A stretch of DNA of 18,940 nucleotides, from NCBI GenBank assembly GCA_035286745.1, contig DATECU010000104.1:1-18940 (forward strand), read 5' to 3'. The position numbers were made by a program, and so were the translations under genes. Positions 8,899-15,861 of the stretch are shown one piece after another. Numbering within the stretch: position 1 is the stretch's first letter; each line of letters opens with the position of its first letter. Source of the stretch: DATECU01 sp035286745. GTDB lineage: Bacteria; Acidobacteriota; Vicinamibacteria; Fen-336. The notes beneath the pieces were generated by a model. It was not told the origin of the DNA and did not search any database. It saw only the letters and a program-made list of their open reading frames with translations.

Positions 8899-9717
8899 TC
8901 ACTCGGGATGATCGAGCCAGGCCGCGACCTCCGGCCAGGGCGCGGCGGTTGGGCGAAAGTCCAGGCTGTTGTGGCCGGCCGTCGGCTGCTCCCAGATCCG
9001 CGGCCTTCCCGCCATCGCTGTCGCCAGCCGGCGGCCCTGATCCGCACCGACCACCTCGTCCTGCCCGGCGATCAGGATCGCCACCGGTCCACGGTAGTTG
9101 CGCAGGGCCACCACGCTGTCCCAGCGGTCCCGAAGCAGCCAACGCACGGGCAGGAACGGGTAGTGCTGGGCCGCCACCTCGGAGGCGCGCGCGATCGGCG
9201 TCACCAGCAGCAGGCCCGCCACCGCCCCCGGATCCCTCGCGGCCAACTGCGCCGCCACACCGGTGCCCAGGCTCTCGCCGACCAGCCACACCCGCCCCTC
9301 GCGCTCGCTCCCAAGCTGGGCCAGAGCCTCGGCGGCCGCGTCCACCAGGGCAGCCTGGCTCGGGCTGCCGGGCCTGGCGCCGTAGCCGGGGTACTCGAAG
9401 AACACCACCTCACGGTTCCTGCCGCCCAGAACGGGCAGGAGGTAGTCGCGGTCCAGCGCGCTGCCGGCGTTGCCGTGAAACACCAGCAGCCGCGTCGCCG
9501 TCGACTGGGAGACCGCCGGACGCCATCCGATCAGGCGCCCCTCCCCGGTCCGCCACGGCTTCAGGCCCTGGGCGGCGGCGCGCGACAGTGCCTCCGCCTC
9601 GCTGGTCTGGGCCGGGAAGTACATCATCTTGCGCTGAACCAGGAACAACAGCAGGCAGAGGACGGCGTAGAGGGTGAGTCCCAAGAGCAGCGGCCTGGCC
9701 AGGCCGGCGGTGGTCAC
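8899..9717 (-). CDS. Membrane-anchored alpha/beta hydrolase (ABHD17/Bem46-like)
   Basis: The protein has 272 residues from a GTG at 9717. A single hydrophobic helix (about 8-27) followed by QRKMMYFP anchors it to the inner membrane. The serine hydrolase features are all present: oxyanion motif FHGNAG (80-85), nucleophile elbow GESLG with Ser149, acid Asp220 in AGQDEVV and His249 in TAGHNSLD. FHGNAG plus a YFP segment after the anchor matches the Bem46/ABHD17 group of esterases or thioesterases; the substrate is unknown. No ATG is available; the frame is open up to 10116 but that part runs antiparallel-free through the vapC gene on the same strand, so GTG 9717 (44 bp after vapC) is the sensible start, though without a clear Shine-Dalgarno. 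It may be co-transcribed with vapBC. Confidence 0.82.
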   Translation of the reverse strand: MTTAGLARPLLLGLTLYAVLCLLLFLVQRKMMYFPAQTSEAEALSRAAAQGLKPWRTGEGRLIGWRPAVSQSTATRLLVFHGNAGSALDRDYLLPVLGGRNREVVFFEYPGYGARPGSPSQAALVDAAAEALAQLGSEREGRVWLVGESLGTGVAAQLAARDPGAVAGLLLVTPIARASEVAAQHYPFLPVRWLLRDRWDSVVALRNYRGPVAILIAGQDEVVGADQGRRLATAMAGRPRIWEQPTAGHNSLDFRPTAAPWPEVAAWLDHPE

Positions 9718-9761
9718 CAGCAGACGGTAGCACGGCCGCTCGCGCGTTGGGTGCCGTGCCC

Positions 9762-10190
9762 TCAGGCCACCGGGTTCTTCCAGCGCAGGCCGGCGAAGCG
9801 CCGGAAGTCGGCGTCGGTGGAGTGGAGCTCGGCCTGGTGCTCGATGGCGAGGGCCGCCAGGTGAGCGTCTGTCGTTAGGTTGCCACCGGTTCCGAGCTGT
9901 TCGAGGAGACCGAAGAGGATCTCCGCGTGGCGCTCCCCGGGATGCAGCAGACTCACGTACGGACGGGCGAGCCAGGCCCGCACCCTCCCGCAGGCCGCAC
10001 CCACAGGAAGCGGTTGGGTGAGGATTTGACGGTGGGTGGAGATCCGCACGAAGCCGAGGACTGCCACCCAGGCGAGTCCAACCGGCCGGACTCCGTTGAG
10101 CAGGCCTTCCCACCATTCGCGTGCCGCCGCGTGCACGGGAGACTCGCTATTGCAGGCATGGATCAGGAGGTTGATGTCCGGGACAATCAA
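9762..10190 (-). CDS. vapC: VapC-type PIN-domain toxin (TIGR00028-like)
   Basis: The 142-residue PIN protein resembles the mycobacterial-type VapC subfamily. It starts MIVPDINLLIHA with the first acidic residue Asp5, has WVAVLGFVRISTH (41-53), and shows the typical C-terminal half LTTDAHLAALAIEH with Asp108 and STDADFRRFAGLRWKNP with Asp126 and Asp128. Such toxins are Mg-dependent RNases that cut tRNA or rRNA and are held inactive by the cognate VapB. The ATG overlaps the antitoxin stop by four bases (ATGA, 10187-10190), showing translational coupling. All expected acidic positions except the second, which this subfamily often lacks at the classic place, are visible, so the toxin is probably intact. 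Confidence 0.88.
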   Translation of the reverse strand: MIVPDINLLIHACNSESPVHAAAREWWEGLLNGVRPVGLAWVAVLGFVRISTHRQILTQPLPVGAACGRVRAWLARPYVSLLHPGERHAEILFGLLEQLGTGGNLTTDAHLAALAIEHQAELHSTDADFRRFAGLRWKNPVA

Positions 10191-10447
10191 CGGCGGAGCC
10201 TCCGCGCCGTCTCATCCGCCTCCATCTCGTCCACGAGCTGGTTCAAGCGGTCGAGGTCGACGCCGGGCTTGAAGCCAAAAGCATGCGGTTCCACTTCGAA
10301 GCGAGGGACTCTCGGCGGCTTGCCGCCGAAGCCGAGCCCGAGCCGCAACGCCTCGTTCACTACAGTCTTCAGGCTCTTGCCGGTGCGGCGGAGTTCTTGC
10401 TGGAGACGTTCGGCAACTTCGGGCTCCAGGGTTAGCGTCGTCCTCAT
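10187..10447 (-). CDS. vapB: VapB-type ribbon-helix-helix antitoxin
   Basis: This is an 86-residue protein. Residues 1-38 (MRTTLTLEPEVAERL...SLKTVVNEALRLGL) form a ribbon-helix-helix DNA-binding domain of the VapB/DUF2191 kind: a short strand RTTLTLE for the major groove, then two helices. The tail from about 40, VPRFEVEPHAFGFKPGVDLDRLNQLVDEME, is the expected toxin-binding part, typical of antitoxins that wrap around PIN toxins. It overlaps vapC by four bases. The promoter with a palindrome directly upstream (10451-10488) suggests the usual autorepression by the VapBC complex. There is no Shine-Dalgarno before the ATG, in keeping with a leaderless or nearly leaderless transcript. Confidence 0.88.
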   Translation of the reverse strand: MRTTLTLEPEVAERLQQELRRTGKSLKTVVNEALRLGLGFGGKPPRVPRFEVEPHAFGFKPGVDLDRLNQLVDEMEADETARRLRR

Positions 10448-10450
10448 CCC

Positions 10451-10488
10451 GACATCATGATGTCATCCATCACTGATGTCAAGATGTC
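10451..10488 (-). promoter_or_regulatory. vapBC promoter with overlapping operator palindrome
   Basis: On the minus strand there is a consensus -35 TTGACA (10482-10477), a 17-bp spacer and a -10 CATGAT (10459-10454; 4 of 6 matches). The -10 lies inside a perfect 14-bp palindrome GACATCATGATGTC (10451-10464). Two further GATGTC half-sites sit at 10475-10480 and 10483-10488, flanking the -35. This is the layout of an operator for a ribbon-helix-helix antitoxin. The predicted transcription start falls at or within a few bases of the vapB ATG at 10447. Confidence 0.7.
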
Positions 10489-10514
10489 GATCGAGCGCCC
10501 GAAGCCGCCGAGGC

Positions 10515-10550
10515 CGCGCCCGCCCCGCGCCGCCAGCGCGGCCGGGCGCG
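10515..10550. terminator. Strong GC hairpin after the RCC1-like gene
   Basis: An outer 8-bp stem CGCGCCCG/CGGGCGCG (10515-10522 with 10543-10550) and an inner 6-bp stem CCGCGC/GCGCGG (10525-10530 with 10536-10541) enclose the loop CGCCA. It begins 10 nt beyond the minus-strand stop at 10561 and ends before the vapBC promoter, where a terminator would insulate the two units. No T tract follows, so intrinsic termination is uncertain. Confidence 0.45.
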
Positions 10551-10560
10551 CAAACAGCCG

Positions 10561-12270
10561 CTAGTCGAAGCCGTCCTTGAAGATCATGTCGGACTGGCCC
10601 CATGCGTTGTCGCCCCAGCAGACGAGCGAGCCGTCGGCCCGCGCACCGCAGGTGTGATAGCCACCGGCTGAGATCTGAACGAAAGCCCCGCCGCCGGGAG
10701 GGGTGCTCTGCCCGAAGTCGTTGCGACCCCAGCAGACAACCGTCCCGTCCGTCTTCAGTCCGCAACTGTGACTGCTGCCGGCCACCACCTGGGTGAAGGT
10801 CCCGGCAGGCGCTAGGCTCTGGCCGTAGTCGTTCCGGCCCCAACAGGCGAGCGTTCCGTCCGTCTTCAACCCGCAGGTGTGGAACCCACCCCCGGCAAGC
10901 CGGGTCAAGGTCCCGGAGACGTTCGTGCTCTGCCCGTCGTCGTTGCGACCCCAGCAGGCGACCGTCCCGTCCGCCTTCAGGCCGCAGCTGTGGCTGCCCC
11001 CGGTCACCACCTGGGCGAAGGTCCCGGCGGGTGCCGTGCTCTGACCGTACGCGTTCCATCCCCAGCAGGTGGCGGTGCCGTTCGTCCTCACGCCACAGGT
11101 GTGCAGGTTGCCCCCGGCGGTCTGGGCGAAGGTCCCCCCGGCCGGGGTGCTCTGTCCATAGTCGTTCCTCCCCCAGCAGAACACGGTCCCGTCCGTCTCG
11201 ATTCCGCAGGCGTGCTCCCCGCCCACGCCCAACTGGGTGAACGTTCCCCCCGGCGCAAGCGACTGGCCGGAGTCGTTCATTCCCCAGCAGGCCACCCGAC
11301 CGTTGCGCTTGAGCGCGCAACTGTGCAGGGTCCCGGCGCCGACCAGCACCCTGCTGAACGATCCGGTAGGCGCGGTAGCCTGGCCGTAGTTGTCCCGCCC
11401 CCAACAGGTGAGCGTTCCGTCCGTCCGCAAGCCGCAGGAGTGGTAGACGCCCACGGTCACCAGCGTGAAGGTGCCCGCGGGCGGCGTGCTCATCCCGTAG
11501 GAGTTGGCGCCCCAGCACTCGACGGTCCCGTTGGTCCTGAGGCCGCAGGAGTGCGTGTCTCCCGCCGCGATCTGGGTGAAGGTCCCGGCCGGGGGCGTGC
11601 TCTGGCCGTAGGTATCCCAGCCCCAGCAGGTGGCGGCCCCGTTAGCCGCCAGCCCACAGCAGTGCAGCACTCCTGCTGCGACCTGCGTGAAGGTCCCGGC
11701 TGGCGGGCTGCTCTGGCCGTAGCCGTTGTTTCCCCAGCAGGCGACCGTCCCGTCAGTCCTCAGGGCGCAGTTGTAGGTGGAGCCCACCGCGAGCTGGGTG
11801 AAGGTCCCGGCCGGCGGATCGCTCTGACCCGAGCTGTTCCCACCCCAGCAGACGATGGTGCCGTTCGTCTTGAGCCCACAACTGTGAGACGCGCCCCCGC
11901 CAGCCTCGACGAACGTCCCCGCGGGCGGGGTGGACATGCCGAGCGCGTCGCTCCCCCAGCAGACCGAGGTCCCGTCCGTCTTGATTCCGCAACTGTTGAC
12001 CGGCCCCGACTGCAATCGCGCGAACATCCCCGCGGGAGGCGTGGTCACATCGCCGGTGATGCCCCAACACGCCACCGTTCCGTCGGCCCGAACTCCGCAG
12101 TTAAAGTAGGCGCCCGCGTCGATGCTCCCTAGCGCGGGAGCCGACGAGGCCGCGTGGGACTGGAGCAGGCTCACGTCCTGCGCCCGCAGGGGGCTGGGCG
12201 CTCCGAACCAGACGAGCAGAACCAGGGCGCACCTCAGGCTCAACCGAACGGCGGCAGCTCTGCTTAGCAC
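10561..12270 (-). CDS. Secreted RCC1-like repeat protein (14 repeats, double beta-propeller)
   Basis: The protein has 569 residues. A signal peptide (about 1-30, ending PSPLRAQ) is followed by 14 tandem repeats of about 37 residues with the consensus GTFTQVxAGxxHSCGLKTDGTVACWGxNxYGQSxPPA. This is the RCC1/BLIP-II-type repeat, and fourteen would make two seven-bladed propellers. Each repeat carries two cysteines ten residues apart (CGLKTDGTVAC), suggesting one disulfide per blade outside the cytoplasm. It ends in IFKDGFD, like the short DGFE/DGFD tails on many exported proteins of environmental bacteria. No enzyme motif is seen; protein binding or surface display is plausible. The GTG at 12270 is chosen because GGAGG (12276-12280) lies five bases upstream and the signal peptide starts there; an in-frame extension to 12486 is not protein-like. 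Confidence 0.82.
   Translation of the reverse strand: MLSRAAAVRLSLRCALVLLVWFGAPSPLRAQDVSLLQSHAASSAPALGSIDAGAYFNCGVRADGTVACWGITGDVTTPPAGMFARLQSGPVNSCGIKTDGTSVCWGSDALGMSTPPAGTFVEAGGGASHSCGLKTNGTIVCWGGNSSGQSDPPAGTFTQLAVGSTYNCALRTDGTVACWGNNGYGQSSPPAGTFTQVAAGVLHCCGLAANGAATCWGWDTYGQSTPPAGTFTQIAAGDTHSCGLRTNGTVECWGANSYGMSTPPAGTFTLVTVGVYHSCGLRTDGTLTCWGRDNYGQATAPTGSFSRVLVGAGTLHSCALKRNGRVACWGMNDSGQSLAPGGTFTQLGVGGEHACGIETDGTVFCWGRNDYGQSTPAGGTFAQTAGGNLHTCGVRTNGTATCWGWNAYGQSTAPAGTFAQVVTGGSHSCGLKADGTVACWGRNDDGQSTNVSGTLTRLAGGGFHTCGLKTDGTLACWGRNDYGQSLAPAGTFTQVVAGSSHSCGLKTDGTVVCWGRNDFGQSTPPGGGAFVQISAGGYHTCGARADGSLVCWGDNAWGQSDMIFKDGFD
10590..12150. repeat. Tandem coding repeat of about 111 bp, 14 copies
   Basis: The RCC1-like repeats are visible in the DNA as near-regular units containing CCCCAGCA (the antisense of TGCTGGGG, coding CWG) followed by GTCCCGTC. 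Copies differ enough that they are old rather than freshly expanded, although the four copies around 10700-11000 are closer to one another than to the rest. Confidence 0.7.
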
Positions 12271-12275
12271 GGCGA

Positions 12276-12280
12276 CCTCC
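12276..12280 (-). promoter_or_regulatory. Shine-Dalgarno deciding the GTG start of the RCC1-like gene
   Basis: GGAGG on the minus strand is followed by TCGCC and GTG at 12270. It is the only good ribosome site in front of the signal peptide and overrides the longer open frame. Confidence 0.6.
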
Positions 12281-12486
12281 AACCTCTCGTCGCGCCGCAC
12301 CCCCGTGGCCCGCGTGTCGCGGTAGGTTCGGCGCCTCCCCCTCGCACCAGCGGCGCTGGGTGACTCGATTGTCACATGCCTGCCAAGGGCTGGCTGCTCC
12401 GGGTGCTCGGTTTGGACTCTCTGGTCGGTTTGGTCGGTTAGACGCGACGACGCCATTCTGCCGGCGGCCCGCAGGCGCCGAGTCAC
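12281..12486 (-). promoter_or_regulatory. Upstream region of the RCC1-like gene with direct and inverted repeats
   Basis: This gap between the HEAT-fusion stop and the RCC1-like gene holds a perfect tandem 9-mer TGGTCGGTT (12422-12430 and 12431-12439), a further TCGGTTTGG at 12407-12415 spaced 18 bp from the next copy, and an inverted repeat GTGAC-N6-GTCAC (12360-12375). Such spacing is typical of transcription-factor sites. I cannot identify the regulator, and no convincing -35/-10 pair stands out. Confidence 0.35.
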
Positions 12487-14322
12487 CTAGCGCGCCCGGA
12501 CCGCGTGGAGCGCCGCCTTGGCTTCTTTGCGCACCTCGTCTACCGGGTCCCGGGTGGCCCTCTCCAGGGCGGACACCACGTCGTCCCCACCGATGCGGCC
12601 CAGGGCTCGGGCAGCGTGGCTGCGCACGTGTTCGTTGGCGTCCGAGAGGGCCTGGATCAGCAAGGGAACCGCATCCCGGGCCTCCGGACCGATGCGCCCC
12701 AGCGTCCGGGCCGCCTTCCAGCGCCGATCGCCATCCTCGCTCTGGAGCCCGCGCATCAACGCAGGGACCGCATCCTTGGCCACCGGGCCCATCTTGGCCA
12801 GGGCCGCCGCCGGCCCCCCCCGCCCGTAGCCGTCCTCCCCATCCAACGCCTCGATCAGGGCCGGGACGGCGTCTATGGCGGCGGGGCCCATGCCACCCAG
12901 GCTCCAGGCCGCAAAGCCCCGAACGTAGGGATCCGGGCTCTCAAGGCCCGCAACCAGCGCGGGCACGTCGCGCGGGGCCGAAAGCCTCAGCCGGGCGAGA
13001 GCCAGCGCCGCCTCCCAGCGCACGCTCTCCCGCTCGTTGGAGAGCGCCCGAAACAGCGCCCCGATCGACCGCTCCCCCGCTTCCCCAAAGGCCCCCAGGG
13101 CCTGGGCGGCCTGACGCCGCACGTGTTCTTCGGCGTCGCCGAGTGCCATCGTCAGGTCGACCAGCAGCGACGAACTCTCGGGGCCCATTCGCGCCGCGGC
13201 CCAAGCCGCCGAACGCCGGACCTCCGCATCTCCGTCGCGGAGGGCGCGCCGAAGATCGGGGACGGCGTCCCGCCTGCTTCCCTTTCCAGCCAGCCAGGCC
13301 GCCAAGCCCCCGGCGTCACGGCTCTCCGCGAACGCTCGCAGCCGCTCCCGTGCCGACACCGACGTTGCCGGAACCAAGTTGGCGCGTTGCACCTCGTCAG
13401 CCACCACCCGCGCCCCCTCTGGGCTGAAGTGGTCGTAGTCGACGAAGGCCGTTTCCCCGGCCTTGGCCACCGCCGGCAAGAGGTCCAGGCAGCGCAGGCT
13501 CTCGCGGCCGCAGAAGTCCGTTATGCGCGCCTGAACCGTGGGCGGCGGAGCCCCCGCCACCACCTGGAAGCGGAAGGGGAACACCAGCACCGCCAGCTCG
13601 GCCCCTTCCGCCCGGACCTGGTCGCGGAGCGACCGAAGCTCGACGAAGAAGTGGTCGAAGCCCTCCTTCACCTTGGCCGGTTCGGGCGACACGAAGAGCT
13701 GCTCCACGCTCTGGATCTCGCGCGCCGGAGCGTTCACGATTCCCCGCACCAGCGCCGAACCCTCGTGCAGGACTGACAGCCACCGTGGCGGCTGGGTCAG
13801 GTTGTTCTGCAGCTCCGGGATGTCGTTCAAGCACACGCCCAGCACCACCAGGTCGGGCCGGTACTTGCGGCCCAGCTTCTGCCAGGCCAGCCGCTCCTGC
13901 CTGGTCGACCAGCCCCAGAGCGCCAGGTTGAAGACCTCGACCGGCCGCCCTTCATCGTCGAAGCGGGCCTGGAGCACCTGGGGGTACGCCTCCTGCGGCT
14001 TGATCCCTGCCCCCAGCGTCACGCTGTCGCCCAGGAACATCAGCCGGAACACTCCCTCCGGCTTGGACAGCGGGTGCATGCGATCGCGCACCCCATCGGC
14101 GTTGAACTCCTCCCAGGGCGGCCAGCCGTTGACGTCGGAGCGGATCGTGTAGAAGTCGCCCTCCCACTTCTTCTCCCAGTTCCAGATGTAGTCTTCGACC
14201 ACGGGGGCCGGGCGCCGCCCTTCGCGGTAGCGGAAATACCCCTCCAGGCCGCCCAGGAGCAGGCCGGAGACGATGAGACCGAGCAGAAGGTTGCCGAGGA
14301 GCGACTGGCGGGGAGAGGTCAT
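12487..14322 (-). CDS. Membrane-anchored SGNH/GDSL hydrolase fused to HEAT repeats
   Basis: The protein has 611 residues. An N-terminal hydrophobic helix (about 8-28) anchors it, probably with the rest outside the cytoplasm. The SGNH domain spans about 90-315: block I FLGDSVTLGAG with Ser100, Gly in LALWGWS (block II), block III GVCLNDI with Asn166 and block V DYDHFSPEG with catalytic Asp295 or Asp297 and His298. These are the catalytic residues of SGNH esterases such as polysaccharide or peptidoglycan deacylases. From about 350 to the end there are eight HEAT/PBS-lyase repeats of about 33 residues with the pattern DAVPALIxALxDxxxxVRxxAAxALGxIGP. The fusion is unusual; the HEAT solenoid probably binds a protein partner. 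The ATG overlaps the upstream stop (ATGA, 14319-14322), so it is translated by coupling. Confidence 0.85.
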   Translation of the reverse strand: MTSPRQSLLGNLLLGLIVSGLLLGGLEGYFRYREGRRPAPVVEDYIWNWEKKWEGDFYTIRSDVNGWPPWEEFNADGVRDRMHPLSKPEGVFRLMFLGDSVTLGAGIKPQEAYPQVLQARFDDEGRPVEVFNLALWGWSTRQERLAWQKLGRKYRPDLVVLGVCLNDIPELQNNLTQPPRWLSVLHEGSALVRGIVNAPAREIQSVEQLFVSPEPAKVKEGFDHFFVELRSLRDQVRAEGAELAVLVFPFRFQVVAGAPPPTVQARITDFCGRESLRCLDLLPAVAKAGETAFVDYDHFSPEGARVVADEVQRANLVPATSVSARERLRAFAESRDAGGLAAWLAGKGSRRDAVPDLRRALRDGDAEVRRSAAWAAARMGPESSSLLVDLTMALGDAEEHVRRQAAQALGAFGEAGERSIGALFRALSNERESVRWEAALALARLRLSAPRDVPALVAGLESPDPYVRGFAAWSLGGMGPAAIDAVPALIEALDGEDGYGRGGPAAALAKMGPVAKDAVPALMRGLQSEDGDRRWKAARTLGRIGPEARDAVPLLIQALSDANEHVRSHAARALGRIGGDDVVSALERATRDPVDEVRKEAKAALHAVRAR

Positions 14323-15029
14323 TCGTTGTTCGCGCGGGGGCCTTCCAGGCCCCGACTGGCCTCGGCCAGCCCCTTCTCGATTCGACTCCAGTGTGTCCCC
14401 TGCCAGAGCAGCTTGCCGCAGCCACGGCAGAGGAAGTAGTCATCCTTCCAAAGGGCGGTCTTGGGGGGAATCCGCTCCCGCACCTCCTGCTTCTCGACCG
14501 GCGCCAGCTCGGCTCCGCACGACATGCAGCGCGGCGTCAAGGGCGTGAGGGCCAGATCGCCCATGACCAGGGTCAGTTGGCGCAAGACCGGCATCCGGGA
14601 GGGCACCCACACCACCCGGACCCGGCCCTCGTGCACCAAACGACGCTCCAGCAGATGCCCATCGGTGGTCAGCAAGCTCCTCGCCTCGGCGAGGGCCGCT
14701 CGGAGCAACGCGTCGCCCTTCACGCCCCGCACGCTCAGCGTGTCGCAACCCGCTGCGCGCAACCAGCGCGCCAGGCCGCCCAGGCTCTCGTCGCAGAGCA
14801 GGCGCGGAGCGCCGGTGGGCGACTCCACCGCCAGCAGCCGTCTGACTCGCGCCCGCAAGCCCTCGTAGGCGCGCGCCAACGCCTCCTCGACCGGCACTCC
14901 CTCCTCCGCGGCGCGCCGCCGCGCCCCGCTGAGCAGAGCCTCGGCCTCCCGCTCCGGTTGAGCGATACCCAGCTCCCCCAGCAGGCAGCGCAGGCGCTCG
15001 CGGTAGCCGATCTCGATTCGAGACACCAT
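14319..15029 (-). CDS. Mut7-C RNase domain protein with zinc ribbon
   Basis: The protein has 236 residues. After about 75 helical residues of unknown role comes a Mut7-C PIN-like RNase: RLLCDESLGGLARWLRAAGCDT (Asp80 and the conserved LARWLR helix), LLTTDGHLL (Asp123), then a C-terminal zinc ribbon with Cys168, Cys171, Cys201 and Cys204 (CMSCG ... CRGCGKLLWQGTHW), all four ligands present. The Mut7-C family is related to the exonuclease domain of C. elegans Mut-7; bacterial members are predicted RNases with unknown targets. Many family members have a small N-terminal ubiquitin-like domain; this one does not resemble it clearly. The ATG at 15029 lacks a strong Shine-Dalgarno. It is the first gene of a two-gene unit with the SGNH-HEAT protein, and is divergent from the gene at 15118. 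Confidence 0.83.
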   Translation of the reverse strand: MVSRIEIGYRERLRCLLGELGIAQPEREAEALLSGARRRAAEEGVPVEEALARAYEGLRARVRRLLAVESPTGAPRLLCDESLGGLARWLRAAGCDTLSVRGVKGDALLRAALAEARSLLTTDGHLLERRLVHEGRVRVVWVPSRMPVLRQLTLVMGDLALTPLTPRCMSCGAELAPVEKQEVRERIPPKTALWKDDYFLCRGCGKLLWQGTHWSRIEKGLAEASRGLEGPRANNE

Positions 15030-15074
15030 CGCCGCCTAGCCTATCACCCGGGCCTCGGGCCAGACCCAGCCGGG

Positions 15075-15083
15075 TGCTATCAT
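15075..15083 (+). promoter_or_regulatory. Extended -10 promoter element for the chalcone-isomerase-like gene
   Basis: TGCTATCAT matches the extended -10 pattern TGnTATAAT with one mismatch in the hexamer. It lies 35 nt before the ATG at 15118 and no -35 is needed or seen. The same TGCTAT core precedes the tRNA at 15834. Confidence 0.5.
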
Positions 15084-15117
15084 CCCGTCTGTTCCGCCCC
15101 CCGAAAGGAGCTTCCCT

Positions 15118-15714
15118 ATGAGGACGATCGCCGCCGCTCTTCTTCTGACTGCCGCCATCGCCGCACCCGCTCTGGCTCAGGACGTCGTCGAACCTCGCAC
15201 CGGCCAGAAGTTCGCCGCCAAGAGCGGCGACATGTCCCTGCTCGGCATCGGCGTTCGCAGCAAGTGGATGTTCAAGGTCTACGCCATCGGCCTCTACACC
15301 GCAGACAGCGCGCTCAGCGGGCCCCTGGTCGCCCACAAGGGCAAGACCACCTCGCCCGAGTTCTACAAGGACCTCATCTGGGGCGACTTCCCCAAACAAG
15401 TGGTCCTCAAGTTCACGCGCGGCCTGGGCCAGGCCAAGATCCAGGAAGCCATGCGTGAGGCGCTGGGTGGCGCCGACAAGGCCAAGACCGACCAGTTCGT
15501 GTCCTACTTCCCCGAGGTCAAGGAGGGCCAGGAGTGCGTCATCGCCTGGGCTCCGGGCGGGACCCTGGAGGTCACCATGGCGGGCCAGGCCAAGCCCGCC
15601 ATCGCCGACAAGGACTTCACTGCGGCCGTGTTCGGCATCTGGTTGCGCGAGAAGCCGATCCAGGACGACATCAAGGCGGGCCTGGTTTCCCGCGCCGGCG
15701 GCCTGATCAAGTGA
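15118..15714 (+). CDS. Secreted chalcone-isomerase-like protein
   Basis: The 198-residue protein has a clear signal peptide (1-21, MRTIAAALLL...ALAQ), so it is exported, probably to the periplasm. The mature part follows the bacterial chalcone isomerase-like (Chalcone_3) pattern: a start around EPRTGQKF, GIGVRSKWMFKVYAIGLYT at about 43-61, the FPKQVVLKFTRGL segment and the C-terminal FGIWLREKPIQDDIKAGLVSR. Bacterial members are not known to act on flavonoids; some relatives bind fatty acids, so lipid binding is a possibility. GGAG with seven to eight bases to the ATG gives a good ribosome site, and an extended -10 lies upstream. It is followed by a strong palindrome, so it is probably monocistronic. 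Confidence 0.85.
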   Translation: MRTIAAALLLTAAIAAPALAQDVVEPRTGQKFAAKSGDMSLLGIGVRSKWMFKVYAIGLYTADSALSGPLVAHKGKTTSPEFYKDLIWGDFPKQVVLKFTRGLGQAKIQEAMREALGGADKAKTDQFVSYFPEVKEGQECVIAWAPGGTLEVTMAGQAKPAIADKDFTAAVFGIWLREKPIQDDIKAGLVSRAGGLIK

Positions 15715-15721
15715 CGCCTGC

Positions 15722-15745
15722 AGGGGCGTGGCATGCCACGCCCCT
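15722..15745. terminator. 24-bp perfect palindrome (hairpin terminator or REP-like element)
   Basis: The arm AGGGGCGTGGCA is followed directly by its exact reverse complement TGCCACGCCCCT, 8 nt after the stop at 15714. In RNA it would fold into a very stable hairpin at the end of the transcript. There is no T run. GGGGCGTGGC palindromes of this kind recur between genes in several high-GC bacteria, so it may be a REP-type repeat as well as a terminator. Confidence 0.6.
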
Positions 15746-15833
15746 CGGCCCTGCCATCGTCGTGCGTGGCGTGCCTGTCGGAACGTCGGAGCCCCCGAGC
15801 CCCCGCCATCGCCGGGAGCGGTCCAACAGCCCG

Positions 15834-15842
15834 TGCTATACT
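15834..15842 (+). promoter_or_regulatory. Extended -10 promoter of tRNA-Arg
   Basis: TGCTATACT matches TGnTATAAT except for one base and lies 20 nt upstream of the tRNA. The implied start is about 12 nt before the mature 5' end, allowing a short leader for RNase P. No -35 is seen. Confidence 0.6.
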
Positions 15843-15861
15843 GAGCGCTCGTTCGTTTCGT

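Noticed and set aside
9718..10116. N-terminal extension of the alpha/beta hydrolase
   Set aside because: It would overlap nearly all of vapC on the same strand in another frame and its residues are Arg/Pro-rich with no domain; the membrane anchor starts after GTG 9717.
10879..12132. A long plus-strand frame opposite the RCC1-like repeats
   Set aside because: The apparent repeats in it are only the antisense of the real 111-bp coding units.
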